Assembly: GCF_002127325.2 (NCBI RefSeq)
Contig: NC_035447.2
Location: forward strand, 25,931,762 to 25,995,761
Direction: 5' to 3'
DNA length: 64,000 nt
From: Helianthus annuus
Taxonomy: Eukaryota > Streptophyta > Magnoliopsida > Asterales > Asteraceae
The position numbers and the translations under genes are program-made. The notes below the pieces were generated by a model that saw only the letters and a program-made list of their open reading frames with translations, was not told the origin of the DNA and did not search any database. This document shows, in pieces, positions 47,012-57,204 of this stretch; position 1 is the stretch's first letter, and each line of letters starts with the position of its first letter.

Positions 47012-48576
47012 TGGAAACAGTGGTTGAAACACAAGTTGTTTCAACTACTGCTAGTCAACCACTGATCACCTCCCAAACAACTGCCACAATAACCCCTGCT
47101 CAAAAGCAGAAGACATCTGCTGACACATCAGCAGTTGTAATGACAGCAGCAGTTGAGACACCAGTTGTTTCATCAGTTGTTTGTCAACCATCCACCACTG
47201 CTCTATCCTTTCCTATATCTCAACCAAGGTTCTTTAGCAGAAAAAGAAAGCCTATTACTTCCGATGAAGGGATACATGATCCAAATGCTGAAAAGTATCC
47301 ACTGGAGCTTGAAGCCGTAAAAAATGAGATGAGGCAGTTTTATACAGAAACAGATCCCTCAAAAAGAAAATTCTCCTCACTCATAGGCTATATAGCTCCA
47401 GAAGATATAAATGATTATCTTAAGATAAAGGTAAGGCAAGCTAAAGTTAAAGCCAAGGTTGATAGTGAGAAAGAAAGGCTAAGCAAAGAAGGCATTGCTA
47501 ATAGACTGGAGTTCTACCTTGCAAAGGTTAAGCAGATGGAAGAATATGCACAAGAGCTAGACAAAGAAAAGGCTGATCAAAAGAAGAGATTGAGAGAACA
47601 ACTTCTAGCCTTCATCATGAAAGAAAAGTTCTATTCTGCTGAAGAATCCCAGTTTAAAGAATGGCCTTTAGTAGCTTTGAAGCATGAGGCTGAAAGGATC
47701 CAAAGAATCAAAAATGATCCTTCAATGAAGAAAACTGCTCCAAACTGGAGTAAGTACAAAAGACTCATTGCTGATCTCACTGCTGAATATAAAGGAAAGA
47801 AGAAGGAGTTAGTGGATGCTAAAGTAGATACTGCTGAAGCCATATCAAAATGGTCTAGGCAGCAAACTGATGAAGCCTATGAGAGGCTGAAGAAAAGGAA
47901 GAAGAGAGAACAAATGATGAAGATGGAACAACAAATTGAAAACCTCAGAACAATGCTAAAATCAGCAAACAAACCTATTCTTGTCTCAAATCAAGAAGAA
48001 GGTACACAGATGTCTGAAGAAGAGGTCAAGGAAAAAGAAGCAGAGTTCTTCAAAGACACCATCATGAAAATGGGTCTGAAAAAAGATAGCTCATCAAAGC
48101 TTCAAAGCCTTTTTGTGAAGGTATTAAACAGCGCTGCATCCCCAAACACTGCAACAGAGATGATAGACAATGAAAAACAAGAGCTTACTGGACAAGAAAC
48201 TGCAGAAGACATAGCTGCAGCAAACAAAGTCATAGAAGAAGCTTTTAAAAGAATGTCTGAGAGTTTGCATGTGTTTTCAAGGCCATCATCCCTCAACTCA
48301 TCTGATAATAAATCTCTCCCAAGAAACCCATTGGATTCAAAAATACTAAAGTGGAAGTCTGATCAAAAGACCCACGTATTGACTTTGCTCAGATCCAATG
48401 GTGAGGTGAAGCATATATCAAGGAAAGAAGCACTAGGCCTTAGTGTTCAAGATTTGCAGGATCTCCTTGAGCTTTCACTGTGCAGGGATGTAGATGACCA
48501 GAGTGCCAAAGAATTTGAAGCTGAATTTAAGGAACAAGCTAGGGCACTCTTGATGAGAAATAAAGGTCCTGAATAA
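47011..48576 (+). CDS. Uncharacterised retroelement protein, C-terminal part
   Basis: A 521-codon frame in the register of the P/T-rich linker, separated from upstream coding by a TAG near 46978. After a T/V-rich linker comes a nuclear-signal-like FFSRKRKP. A long charged coiled coil follows (for example DSEKERLSKEGIANRLEFYL, KRKKREQMMKMEQQIENLRT), and then a C-terminal globular region (HVLTLLRSNGEVKHISRKEA, LSVQDLQDLLELSLC). It was probably one protein of about 1,300 residues with the preceding ORF. No enzymatic motif. The HVLTLLRSNGEVKHIS stretch could be a small fold worth a structure search. Confidence 0.7.
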   Translation: METVVETQVVSTTASQPLITSQTTATITPAQKQKTSADTSAVVMTAAVETPVVSSVVCQPSTTALSFPISQPRFFSRKRKPITSDEGIHDPNAEKYPLELEAVKNEMRQFYTETDPSKRKFSSLIGYIAPEDINDYLKIKVRQAKVKAKVDSEKERLSKEGIANRLEFYLAKVKQMEEYAQELDKEKADQKKRLREQLLAFIMKEKFYSAEESQFKEWPLVALKHEAERIQRIKNDPSMKKTAPNWSKYKRLIADLTAEYKGKKKELVDAKVDTAEAISKWSRQQTDEAYERLKKRKKREQMMKMEQQIENLRTMLKSANKPILVSNQEEGTQMSEEEVKEKEAEFFKDTIMKMGLKKDSSSKLQSLFVKVLNSAASPNTATEMIDNEKQELTGQETAEDIAAANKVIEEAFKRMSESLHVFSRPSSLNSSDNKSLPRNPLDSKILKWKSDQKTHVLTLLRSNGEVKHISRKEALGLSVQDLQDLLELSLCRDVDDQSAKEFEAEFKEQARALLMRNKGPE

Positions 48577-48600
48577 GGAATGGTTTTGGCATTATCTGTT

Positions 48601-48611
48601 CCAGGGGGAGA
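48601..48611 (+). other. Polypurine tract of the 7.6-kb element
   Basis: ccagggggaga lies immediately before the 3' LTR, whose first bases are ta instead of tg. Confidence 0.8.
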
Positions 48612-48612
48612 T

Positions 48613-49397
48613 TATTGGGATTGAACCCTAACAGAGGAACAGTTAATGTAAAGCCAAAACCGGATCCCATAAGTGGACACTTAATAAGCAGCAGTTTACT
48701 CTAATCTCTCCCCTTGACAGTGGTTATCTAACAGCTGATGGATGTTAAGTGCTACTCAACTACAACAACTGATAAACCAAACTCTGATGATTATCTAACA
48801 ACTGCTGAAGACAAACTTTGTTGCTCTATCTACTGCTGTATCCTAAGTACTGCTGAAGACTCAAGCACTGCCTTCTCAAAGACTGATCACCTTTGAAGAA
48901 AGCAGTGAAGACTCAACATCTGTGCTAAGGCTACAACAGTGGAACGTGAAGCAGTAGTTTCCTTATGTTTTGTACTTTAGTGATTATCAGATGTTACATA
49001 ACAGTAGTTTGTATAGAACAGTATTTATAGTTTGTTAGGTCGTTAGATGTCACTATCATGGTGACGTCAGCTGAAGCATATCAGTAGTTTGGTTTGCCTA
49101 TAAGTATGACAGTACTTTGTATTGTTACACTTGATCGTTTTGAGTGAGTTTTTCTCCTCAATTCATCCTTTCATCTTGTGCAACCAACTCTGGTGTATCA
49201 GGCTGAGGGGGAGTTTAGATTGTAAGCCTGCACTCTAATCTTTTGCTATTATGTAAATCTTTTGACTCAATGAAAAGCAATTGTTTATCAATCTACACTT
49301 TCCTTTGTTTGTGTTTACAAAGTTTGCTACTCATTTCCGCTGCATTTATTCGTTTTATGCAAACAAACACAATCACAGACAGCCTTAGATCCTAACA
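48613..49397 (+). repeat. 3' LTR of the 7.6-kb element
   Basis: 785 bp, ends gatcctaaca, followed by TSD tatgt. One 1-bp indel and about 15 substitutions relative to the 5' LTR. Confidence 0.92.
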
Positions 49398-49402
49398 TAT
49401 GT

Positions 49403-49511
49403 CCAATCCAGCAATAATTCAACAGATGTTTTCATAAAAGCACTACCTACAACAACTTTCAGGAAACACGTTCATGACATTGGCATGCGTCACGTACGAA
49501 GAATGTGATGC
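49403..49511 (+). pseudogene. Copia Pol C-terminal end
   Basis: Reads NSTDVFIKALPTTTFRKH and then IGMRHVRRM before a stop. This is the usual end of the copia RNase H region (D-x-F-T-K-A-L-P). It joins in register with the trace that stops at 41798. Confidence 0.8.
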
Positions 49512-49651
49512 CTTACAAATTGCAACTTGAGGGGGAGCTATAGACTGCACTCTTTTTCCCTTAGCTAAAGTTTTTTTTCCCACTGGGTTTTTCTTTAGCA
49601 AGGTTTTTAATGAGGCAGTACTTAATTACCCCAAAGTTTGCAAAGTGTCAT

Positions 49652-49662
49652 CCAAGGGGGAG
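49652..49662 (+). other. Copia polypurine tract
   Basis: ccaagggggag before the 3' LTR start tgttgtgaat. Confidence 0.8.
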
Positions 49663-49928
49663 TGTTGTGAATAATTCAGTGGATGACAAAATAGTTGCAT
49701 AGTAAAAGCGCACAATAAAGGAAATAATTCGAACGAATTATTATTTATAGGCTCCACCAGTTTTGTTTTTATTTCTTTTCTTTCCTATATAACGTTTGTT
49801 TTCGATGAGAATAAAAAGAAGAGAAATTCTAGTTTGTCTAAAGTCACCAGCTTTCACTTTTGGTTGTCACTGAGTCTTACAAAGAAAGGTTGATCTCAAA
49901 TGAAAGCTTTTAGGCTAGTTTTATAACA
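49663..49928 (+). repeat. Copia 3' LTR
   Basis: 266 bp, same ends as 22252-22517, followed by TSD gaaat at 49929-49933. Confidence 0.92.
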
Positions 49929-49970
49929 GAAATATCTTTATTTACAAAAAAACATTATTATTTATAAACG

Positions 49971-49972
<2 letters not shown>

Positions 49973-50018
<46 letters not shown>
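49973..50018. repeat. (TA)n microsatellite
   Basis: About 23 TA units followed by a short (GA)n to 50032. Confidence 0.98.
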
Positions 50019-50032
<14 letters not shown>

Positions 50033-50299
50033 AAGTATAGTGTACATTACGGCTTATCCTACAAAACGTACGCGACGAAATAACGCACGTTATAAATGGA
50101 ACCTAATCACGCATGAGATGTTATAATTTGACCTAATCACGCATGGAGAGTAGTTTTGTGCGTTATTACGCACACATGTTCAAATCACGCATGTTCAAAT
50201 AATGACGCATGGGACTGATTAATCACGCACGGACCTGATCTGACGGTTACTATACTCGCGTACGTGAAGTACGATAAGGCCTAATGTATGTTAACCGCA

Positions 50300-50302
<3 letters not shown>
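50033..50302. mobile_element. MITE with ACGCATG repeats, flanked by (TA)n
   Basis: Left arm: gtatagtgtacattacggct, then tatcc, then acgtacgcg. The inverse of the right arm reads agtgcggttaacatac, ttatcgtacttcacgtacgcg. The right arm shares ggttaacataca and ttatcgta..tacgtacgc with the MITE at 56421-56895. The interior has ACGCATG at 50109, 50139, 50187 and 50205 plus acgcac variants. Confidence 0.7.

Positions 50303-50337
<35 letters not shown>
50303..50337. repeat. (TA)n microsatellite
   Basis: About 17 TA units, followed by gggatagattg. Confidence 0.98.
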
Positions 50338-50339
<2 letters not shown>

Positions 50340-51148
50340 GATAGATTGAAAGAAAACCCATATTAGTTAACAAAACTAAGAAACCCAAATGAATGAACCT
50401 TCTTTTGTCACGTATTACACCTTTTTGCAGACTGTGTTACGTGTAACAACCATAGGCTGCCACTTTTTACGTGTAACAACTTTTGCAGACTTTCATCTTT
50501 TTTTGAAAAAGTAAAACGAAAACTTATACAAGTTGTGAAAACCTAGAGGATTTGGCCTTACGAAAGGTTTTTCCAATTTTTTTTTACCAAAGATCCTACA
50601 AAAAAAATCAACTTTTCCCAAAAAAGAATAGCTTTTTTTTTTCATTTACGACAACCGTAAATGCTGTAAAAAGTGATCTCATGCTTATGTCATCACCTTT
50701 CTACAAGGGGTCGAAATTTTTTTCTACCGCAAGTTTTTCTATATTTTTATCTAGTTGTGTGAAAAAAATTGGGGCAAAACTCATACGGCAAGACTGAGTT
50801 CTCTAAGTATCCCAACTCAAAGGTAGTTTTCCCTTGATATTGATCTTATATATAGATATAAAAATACTAATTTTAAATGTCTTTATAAAATAAACAAGAA
50901 AAATAAATAACATTTAGGGTTATTTAGTTTCAATAATATTCACATTATAAAAAAAATTCTAATTATATTAAAATAAATCCGAAAGATCCGCTGCATCCCT
51001 GCCGTTTTCTTGTTTCAAACACTCAGGCCAAACCTCGTTTGGATCGTTACACATTTCTGGCAACCTCTATACGTTTCATTTAACCAATCCAATTCAATTA
51101 TATGTCCATGATTGCTATTACACTAGAATCGAACATAACCATAGCATT
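50338..51148. other. AT-rich stretch without recognised gene
   Basis: It begins ggg after (TA)n, so it may be the end of another TA-associated element. Repeats of acgtgtaacaac and ttttgcagac lie near 50410-50490. An 81-codon frame at 50552-50797 is K/F/S-rich and looks accidental. Confidence 0.45.
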
Positions 51149-51640
51149 TTGAATGCTAGTGTGGGAAGTCCTGTTGGATATGTGGACTCATCTGAGAAAA
51201 ATAGGCCCAAAAAAAGAAGTAGGGCCCAAGTGGTTGAGAGTAGTGATTTGGCCCATGTGGCTGAGGATAGTGACCCGTTTTCCTTAGATAAGCTTTTGAA
51301 TCAGATGAGAGAGCTCAGATCTTTTACGGAAGAGGGCCAATCTCCCGACTCATCGGTTAACCTTAATCGGCCGCTTAACTCCGATGGGGTTCCTATCGAT
51401 GTCGATGTCGGGCAAAGCGAAGAGATATTATCGGATGGTCAGAGTCAAAGGCACCAAGCTGTGGTGGATCTTGGCGTTCAGGGGTCGGAAGGTATCCCGA
51501 GGGAGGAAGATAATCCGATCAATAAGGAGGTTAGTAACACGATTCAAGTTGGGGTTCTGTTGGGTATGGAATTGGGGAACAGCGAGGAGTTAGTCAAAAA
51601 GGATTTAATGGGTAAAGGTATTAATGAGGTTAAGATATGA
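51149..51640 (+). CDS. LINE ORF1, C-terminal fragment
   Basis: 163 codons, hydrophilic and rich in S, D, E and K (KNRPKKRSRAQVVESSD). The usual plant L1 ORF1 has a longer N-terminus with a DUF4283-like/RRM domain and a zinc knuckle, both absent here, so this is a 5'-truncated fragment whose first ATG may not be native. Its stop overlaps the ORF2 start as ATGA (51637-51640), an arrangement suited to termination-reinitiation. Confidence 0.6.
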   Translation: MNASVGSPVGYVDSSEKNRPKKRSRAQVVESSDLAHVAEDSDPFSLDKLLNQMRELRSFTEEGQSPDSSVNLNRPLNSDGVPIDVDVGQSEEILSDGQSQRHQAVVDLGVQGSEGIPREEDNPINKEVSNTIQVGVLLGMELGNSEELVKKDLMGKGINEVKI

Positions 51641-54600
51641 ATTTTTTGTCCATTAATTTGAGAGGGTTGGGAGGGGATGAGAAAGCCAGGTGGGTGAAGG
51701 GGATCAAGGTCAAGTTTGGTATATCTTTCGTGGCTATTCAAGAATCCAAGTGTAGTTCGATAAATGATGGGATTATCTCTAGATTTTGGGGAGGTAAGGA
51801 TTTTGAGCTGGATTGGGTGGAATCGAGTGGTTTGTCGGGTGGGTTAGTCAGTATTTGGGATAAAACGATATTTAATTATGGCAGCTCTATTAAAGACAGG
51901 AATTTTCTGGTGGTGAGTGGCAAGATTAAGGGGTGTGGCCTTCAGATTAATATCGCTAATATTTACGCTCCCCAGGATGTTCAGGGTAAAAATCTTCTGT
52001 GGGACCGTCTGCTTGGCTTAATTGAGGTTTCATCGGGTATGTGGATTTTCTTGGGGGATTTCAACGCGGTCAGGGTCCCGGAGGAGAGGCTTAATTCTAG
52101 ATTCAACGCTTCGTGTGCCAGATCTTTTAATTCGTTTATTTTTAATGGCGGTTTAATGGAGTATCCGATGAAAGATAGGAAGTACACGAGATGGGCAGAC
52201 AATGGAAAGAAGGGAAGTAAAATCGATCGATTCCTGGTTTGTTCTGGTTTTTTCGGGTTATGGCCTAATGCATGCTTTCGTGCTCTTCCAAGGATGTTTT
52301 CGGATCATTGCCCTATTGTGTTGGTCACCAAGGAGTCTAACTTCGGCCCTAAGCCGTTTAGAGTCTTTGATTCGTGGTACGGTCGGCAGGGGTTTGAGTC
52401 TACGGTTATTGAAGCTGCCGGCTCATATTCGGGTAGTGGCCCAGCTGACTTGTGTCTGCTAAAAAAATTTGAATGGATTAGATCTAAGGTGAAGGCCTGG
52501 CGGGACTCGATGATTAAAAAAGAAGGGGAATTAGAGGCTAATGCTAGAGAAGAAATAGAAGAACTTGAGAAACTTATGGAAATTAGGGACCTTGTCGAAG
52601 AGGAGGAATGGGCTCTTTCGGAAAATTTGCTATGCATAAAGGAGATAGAAGATAACAAAACCAAGGATCTGAAACAGAGATCGAGGGTTAGATGGGCCAA
52701 AGATGGAGATGAGAACTCAAGCTTTTTTCATTCTATGATCAACTGCCGAAAGGCTTGCAATTCAATTCATGGGCTTCAGGTGAACGGTTCGTGGTGTTCT
52801 AAACCGACTCTCATCAAGAAACATGTGTTCGAATTTTTTCGGCTCAAATTCAAGGAGGACGTTAAGGTTCGTCCTAGGCTGAATTGTAGCCACCTCAAAA
52901 GGCTGAGTCTTGAGGAGGCGAATTTGTTAGTATCGGAATTTTCCGTGGAGGAGCTGAAGGCTGCCGTGTGGGATTGTGGTAGTAATCGGGCTCCTGGGCC
53001 CGACGGGTTGAATTTTAAATTTTTTAAGCATTTTTGGGATGTTTTTGAGGGAGATTTTGTTAATGTTTTGAATGAGTTTTTCTTGACCGGTTCGGTTAGC
53101 AGGGGGTGCGCGTCGTCTTTTATAACCCTCATTCCCAAAGTTAAGGATCCGTCTGATCTTAATGAATTTCGGCCTATTAGCTTAGTTGGTGCAATAAACA
53201 AAGTAATTTCGAAGGTTCTTGCTAATCGCCTTAAAAAAGTTATTTCTTCTGTCATCTCGGAGAACCAATCGGGCTTTATCAAAGGGAAGTTTATCCTCGA
53301 CGGTCCTCTTGTTATTAGTGAGATGGTGAATTGGATTAAGAAGAAGAAGAAGAAGGCGTTCCTATTTAAACTGGACTTCGAGAAAGCCTATGATAATGTG
53401 AACTGGGGCTTCGTTGATTCGGTGATGACCCAAATGGGTTTTCCTCAGCGTTGGTGCAGCTGGGTGGCAGGGATTTTATCGTCGGCTAGGGCTGCGGTTC
53501 TTGTTAATGGATCCCCAACATTTGACTTCCAGTGTGAAAAGGGGATGCGGCAAGGGGACCCATTATCTCCTTTTCTTTTCCTGCTTGTTATGGAGGCCCT
53601 TACGGCATGTCTTTCGAAGGCTGAAGATCTTGGTTTAGTTAAGGGAATCGATCTCCCTAACGAGGGGCCGAAGGTATCTCATCTCTTCTTTGCGGACGAT
53701 GCCCTTATTGTTGGGGATTGGTCGAGGGGGAGCATTTTTAACGTTGTCAGAATCCTTAGGTGCTTTCGCATTTGCTCAGGGTTATCTATTAACCTAGTCA
53801 AGTCGAGTTTAATCGGTATTGGTATTTCTGACTCGGAGGTGGTCTCATTGTCTTCCGAAATTGGGTGTAAAGCCGAGCAGTTCCCTTTTAAGTATCTTGG
53901 GCTGCCAGTGGGGGCCAATATGAATCGGATTTCGAATTGGAGCTCGGTTATTGATATGTTCGAAGCGAGGTTGTCTTTATGGAAAGCGGCTTTGTTGTCT
54001 ATCGGGGGCAGGGTCACTCTTATTAAGTCGGTGTTGCAGAGCCTTCCTATCTATTTCTTTTCTCTCTTCAAAGTGCCAGTGGGTGTCATCAACCAATTGG
54101 AAGCTATTATGCGGAAGTTTTTGTGGGGAGGCTCTCGTGCGGATAGGAAGACTTGTTGGGTCTCATGGGACTGTGTGACTGAACCTATCAGTTCGGGTGG
54201 GCTTGGGATCCGGAAGCTTGGTCTGGTCAATAGTGCTCTCTTATTCAAATGGGCTTGGAGGTACAAAGCGGAAGGTAATTCTTTGTGGGCTAAAGTGGTT
54301 TCGGCCATACACTCGCACTCCAGGTCCTGGGAATTTCTGCCGGTCAATTCTTCTCTCGGGGGGGTGTGGGGTAATATCGTGAAAGTGGTGAACAAGCCGA
54401 TCGTGGGGTCACAGCGGTTTCGTCAATTTATGTTAGGGGAGATTGGTGATGGTAGGAAGGTTGCCTTCTGGTTGGACCCATGGTTGAAAAAGGATCCACT
54501 AAGATTTTGTTTTCCTAATCTTTTTGACTTAGAGATTGAAAAAAATTGTTGTGTTCGTGACCGTTTATTCAGCCCGTTCTCCAACCCATCTGCTGCTTGG

Positions 54601-55281
54601 AGGTGGAAGAAACCGCCCGATGACAGTATCGTTCTGGCTGAATGGGCTGCATTGTGTTGCTGTCTCCGTGACGTCACTTTGTCGGACGCTCGTGATAAAT
54701 GGAAATGGCTTCCCGATGACTCTTTCAGCTTCTCGGTTTCCTCAGCTTACGAGCTGTTACGTTCCAAGGAGGTTAGTAGCAGTATGCTTGTTTGGGAGTG
54801 GTGTAGGTGGGTTCCTATTAAATGTAATGTGTTCGCTTGGAGGGCGGTTAGGGAGAGGCTTCCTACGAAGGTCGAGTTAAGTAAAAGAAATATCCAGGTT
54901 GGGGCTGTTAGTTGTCCGTTATGTGAGTCAGGGGACGAGACGGCGTTGCATCTGTTTACGGCTTGCGGTTTCGCCACGGCTGTTTGGGCTAAGGTTTGTT
55001 TGTGGTGCAAGGTTCCTTTTCTTGTGGCGTTTTCGTTTAAAGATATCCTTGAAGCTCATCGGTTCAACGGGCTAAAAGGTAACAAGAGTTTGGCATTTCA
55101 AGGTATAGTGTTGATAGCGTGTTGGTTGATATGGAAAGCCAGGAACGAGTTGGTTTTTAACGGCTCAAAACCCAATCCAGATGAGGTTTTTTGTTCTATT
55201 AAGTCTGTTGGGTTTCTATGGTTTAAGAATAGAGCTAAATGTATAGATATATCATGGTCGGATTGGTGTAAATTTGTTTAG
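51637..55281 (+). CDS. LINE ORF2: endonuclease and reverse transcriptase
   Basis: 1214 codons without interruption. The N-terminal apurinic-type endonuclease shows SINLRG (about 5-10), IQES with E36, GDFN at 140-143, and SDH at 222-224. Reverse transcriptase shows FRPISLVGAINKVISKVLAN, ENQSGFIKG, LDFEKAYDNVNW, GMRQGDPLSPFLF and catalytic FADD at 685-688. The C-terminal zinc-binding region (zf-RVT type) has VFAWRAVRERLPTK and CPLCESGDETALHLFTAC. The ORF2 protein nicks DNA and primes reverse transcription at the target. All key residues are present, so this copy may be recent or still able to encode activity. No RNase H domain follows. Confidence 0.93.
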   Translation: MNFLSINLRGLGGDEKARWVKGIKVKFGISFVAIQESKCSSINDGIISRFWGGKDFELDWVESSGLSGGLVSIWDKTIFNYGSSIKDRNFLVVSGKIKGCGLQINIANIYAPQDVQGKNLLWDRLLGLIEVSSGMWIFLGDFNAVRVPEERLNSRFNASCARSFNSFIFNGGLMEYPMKDRKYTRWADNGKKGSKIDRFLVCSGFFGLWPNACFRALPRMFSDHCPIVLVTKESNFGPKPFRVFDSWYGRQGFESTVIEAAGSYSGSGPADLCLLKKFEWIRSKVKAWRDSMIKKEGELEANAREEIEELEKLMEIRDLVEEEEWALSENLLCIKEIEDNKTKDLKQRSRVRWAKDGDENSSFFHSMINCRKACNSIHGLQVNGSWCSKPTLIKKHVFEFFRLKFKEDVKVRPRLNCSHLKRLSLEEANLLVSEFSVEELKAAVWDCGSNRAPGPDGLNFKFFKHFWDVFEGDFVNVLNEFFLTGSVSRGCASSFITLIPKVKDPSDLNEFRPISLVGAINKVISKVLANRLKKVISSVISENQSGFIKGKFILDGPLVISEMVNWIKKKKKKAFLFKLDFEKAYDNVNWGFVDSVMTQMGFPQRWCSWVAGILSSARAAVLVNGSPTFDFQCEKGMRQGDPLSPFLFLLVMEALTACLSKAEDLGLVKGIDLPNEGPKVSHLFFADDALIVGDWSRGSIFNVVRILRCFRICSGLSINLVKSSLIGIGISDSEVVSLSSEIGCKAEQFPFKYLGLPVGANMNRISNWSSVIDMFEARLSLWKAALLSIGGRVTLIKSVLQSLPIYFFSLFKVPVGVINQLEAIMRKFLWGGSRADRKTCWVSWDCVTEPISSGGLGIRKLGLVNSALLFKWAWRYKAEGNSLWAKVVSAIHSHSRSWEFLPVNSSLGGVWGNIVKVVNKPIVGSQRFRQFMLGEIGDGRKVAFWLDPWLKKDPLRFCFPNLFDLEIEKNCCVRDRLFSPFSNPSAAWRWKKPPDDSIVLAEWAALCCCLRDVTLSDARDKWKWLPDDSFSFSVSSAYELLRSKEVSSSMLVWEWCRWVPIKCNVFAWRAVRERLPTKVELSKRNIQVGAVSCPLCESGDETALHLFTACGFATAVWAKVCLWCKVPFLVAFSFKDILEAHRFNGLKGNKSLAFQGIVLIACWLIWKARNELVFNGSKPNPDEVFCSIKSVGFLWFKNRAKCIDISWSDWCKFV

Positions 55282-55368
55282 TGTTGTTTTGTTGGCCGCC
55301 CGGTTTTTCTTTTCGGGTGGGCGCGTTTTTTAATGAAGTTTTCCTTTCAAAAAAAAAAAATAAAAAAA

Positions 55369-56130
55369 TAACAGATTAATCTTAATTCGACAATGATCAA
55401 CTAATAATTCCAACCCAAATTAGCCGGGCCGCTCCTAGAATTTTGGAGGCCAAAAGCGAATTAAAATTTCGACACCTTTTTTATTATTTTAGGCTCGTAA
55501 TTTCGGTTTGTATCTAACATGAAATATATTATGAAGAAACTTATAAAGCACTTAACCATTATATAAACTAGATGATTTCCCTAATCAAATAATGTTGGGA
55601 TCTAATACATAAATCAAATCTAAGTTGGTCAAAAGAGTTTAACCTAACAAATAACAACTTACATTTTGTGTGAAAGGAATTAAAACATTCTACTTATTTT
55701 AAGTATACTATTGTTATTAGTTAGAAATGATTTTTTTTAAATAAATTTTACATGGACGTATCATGTTAAAAAATGTGTGGACAAAATATTTTAGCTTATG
55801 AAATTAAGAGAGGTGATTAAAAAAGATGCATTTATAACCCTTTATTAAAGGAGTGAGTGGGGTGATTAATAATTTTGAAAATGGGTAGTAGGTGTTATTC
55901 TAACCCAACCCTCTACAAAAACAAAATCTTGTTCTTACCACCAGACTACACTTGTATAACAAATATCACCGTAAATATAATATCCTTTTTTTAATATAGA
56001 TTTATTTTTTTTTAATTTTGAAAGCCCTATTTTTTCGGAGGCCCTAAGCTGTCGCCTAGCCCAATTACCCTAATGGACCTGCCCTGAATTAAAGACATGA
56101 TTCGACCAACGATTTCAAGATTTACTTACT
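55369..56130. other. AT-rich stretch without recognised gene
   Basis: Contains two words related to repeats common in plant genomes (gggccgctcctagaattttgg near 55425, ggaggccctaagctgtcgcc near 56038). They do not form proper inverted ends, so I do not call an element. Confidence 0.4.

Positions 56131-56895
<765 letters not shown>

Positions 56896-56935
<40 letters not shown>
56896..56935. repeat. (TA)n microsatellite
   Basis: 20 TA units, followed by (GA)n to 56949. Confidence 0.98.
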
Positions 56936-56948
<13 letters not shown>

Positions 56949-57204
56949 TAGGAGTTGGGTATAAAGTGTGTTTTTCCTAGAAAGTCTAGGAAGCAATAAG
57001 AACGCGACATGTGGCATTGAAGGATTTTAACTAAAAGGGCAATTGTGTAATTTGAATATTATTTTAATTATGGATTGTTTTATTAGGATAACTAACTAAC
57101 TAGAAAATTATGGAAACTAAATATCCCATTTAATTCAAATTGACAGTTTCAATTTAAATCATACAATCCATACAACATATTCACAGGAATTCGTAAAAAA
57201 GATT

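Larger units (their letters stand above)
41799..49397 (+). mobile_element. Non-autonomous LTR element with unrecognised ORF, 7.6 kb
   Basis: LTRs at 41799-42582 and 48613-49397, TSD tatgt (41794-41798, 49398-49402), initiator-Met primer site and purine tract ccaggggga. The interior codes for a K/E/P/T/Q-rich protein in two open frames, with no protease, RT, RNase H or integrase. The LTRs differ at about 16 of 784 positions by eye; the 3' LTR begins TA rather than TG. Structure is certain; the superfamily cannot be assigned without RT. Confidence 0.9.
22252..49928 (+). mobile_element. Ty1/copia element (Ale-like), decayed and twice interrupted
   Basis: 266-bp LTRs at 22252-22517 and 49663-49928 are flanked by the 5-bp duplication gaaat (22247-22251, 49929-49933). 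A primer site follows the 5' LTR, a purine tract precedes the 3' LTR, and integrase/RT fragments lie at 39220-41798 and 49403-49511. The chromovirus occupies 22618-36671 and the 7.6-kb element 41799-49397. The LTRs differ at about 7 of 266 positions by eye, making it the oldest dated insertion of this stack. Confidence 0.8.
51149..55368 (+). mobile_element. L1-type LINE, 5' truncated, ORF2 intact
   Basis: ORF1 tail and full ORF2 are followed by a short 3' UTR with an inverted pair (ccgcccggtttttcttttcgggtgggcg, arms cgcccg/cgggtgg) and an A-rich tail at about 55349-55368. G+C is higher than in the neighbours. I could not identify a clear target duplication. ORF1 is far shorter than usual, so the 5' end is missing. 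Confidence 0.85.

Noticed and set aside
47007..47015. TAATG stop-start overlap of the two ORFs of the 7.6-kb element as translational coupling
   Set aside because: The frame of the second ORF continues upstream as P/T-rich coding sequence broken only by a TAG, while the end of the first ORF is out-of-frame H/Q/L text. A frameshifted single ORF explains it better.
55424..56086. hAT-like element suggested by gggccgctcc and ggaggccctaagc words
   Set aside because: The two ends are similar in direct rather than inverted orientation, and no target duplication was found.
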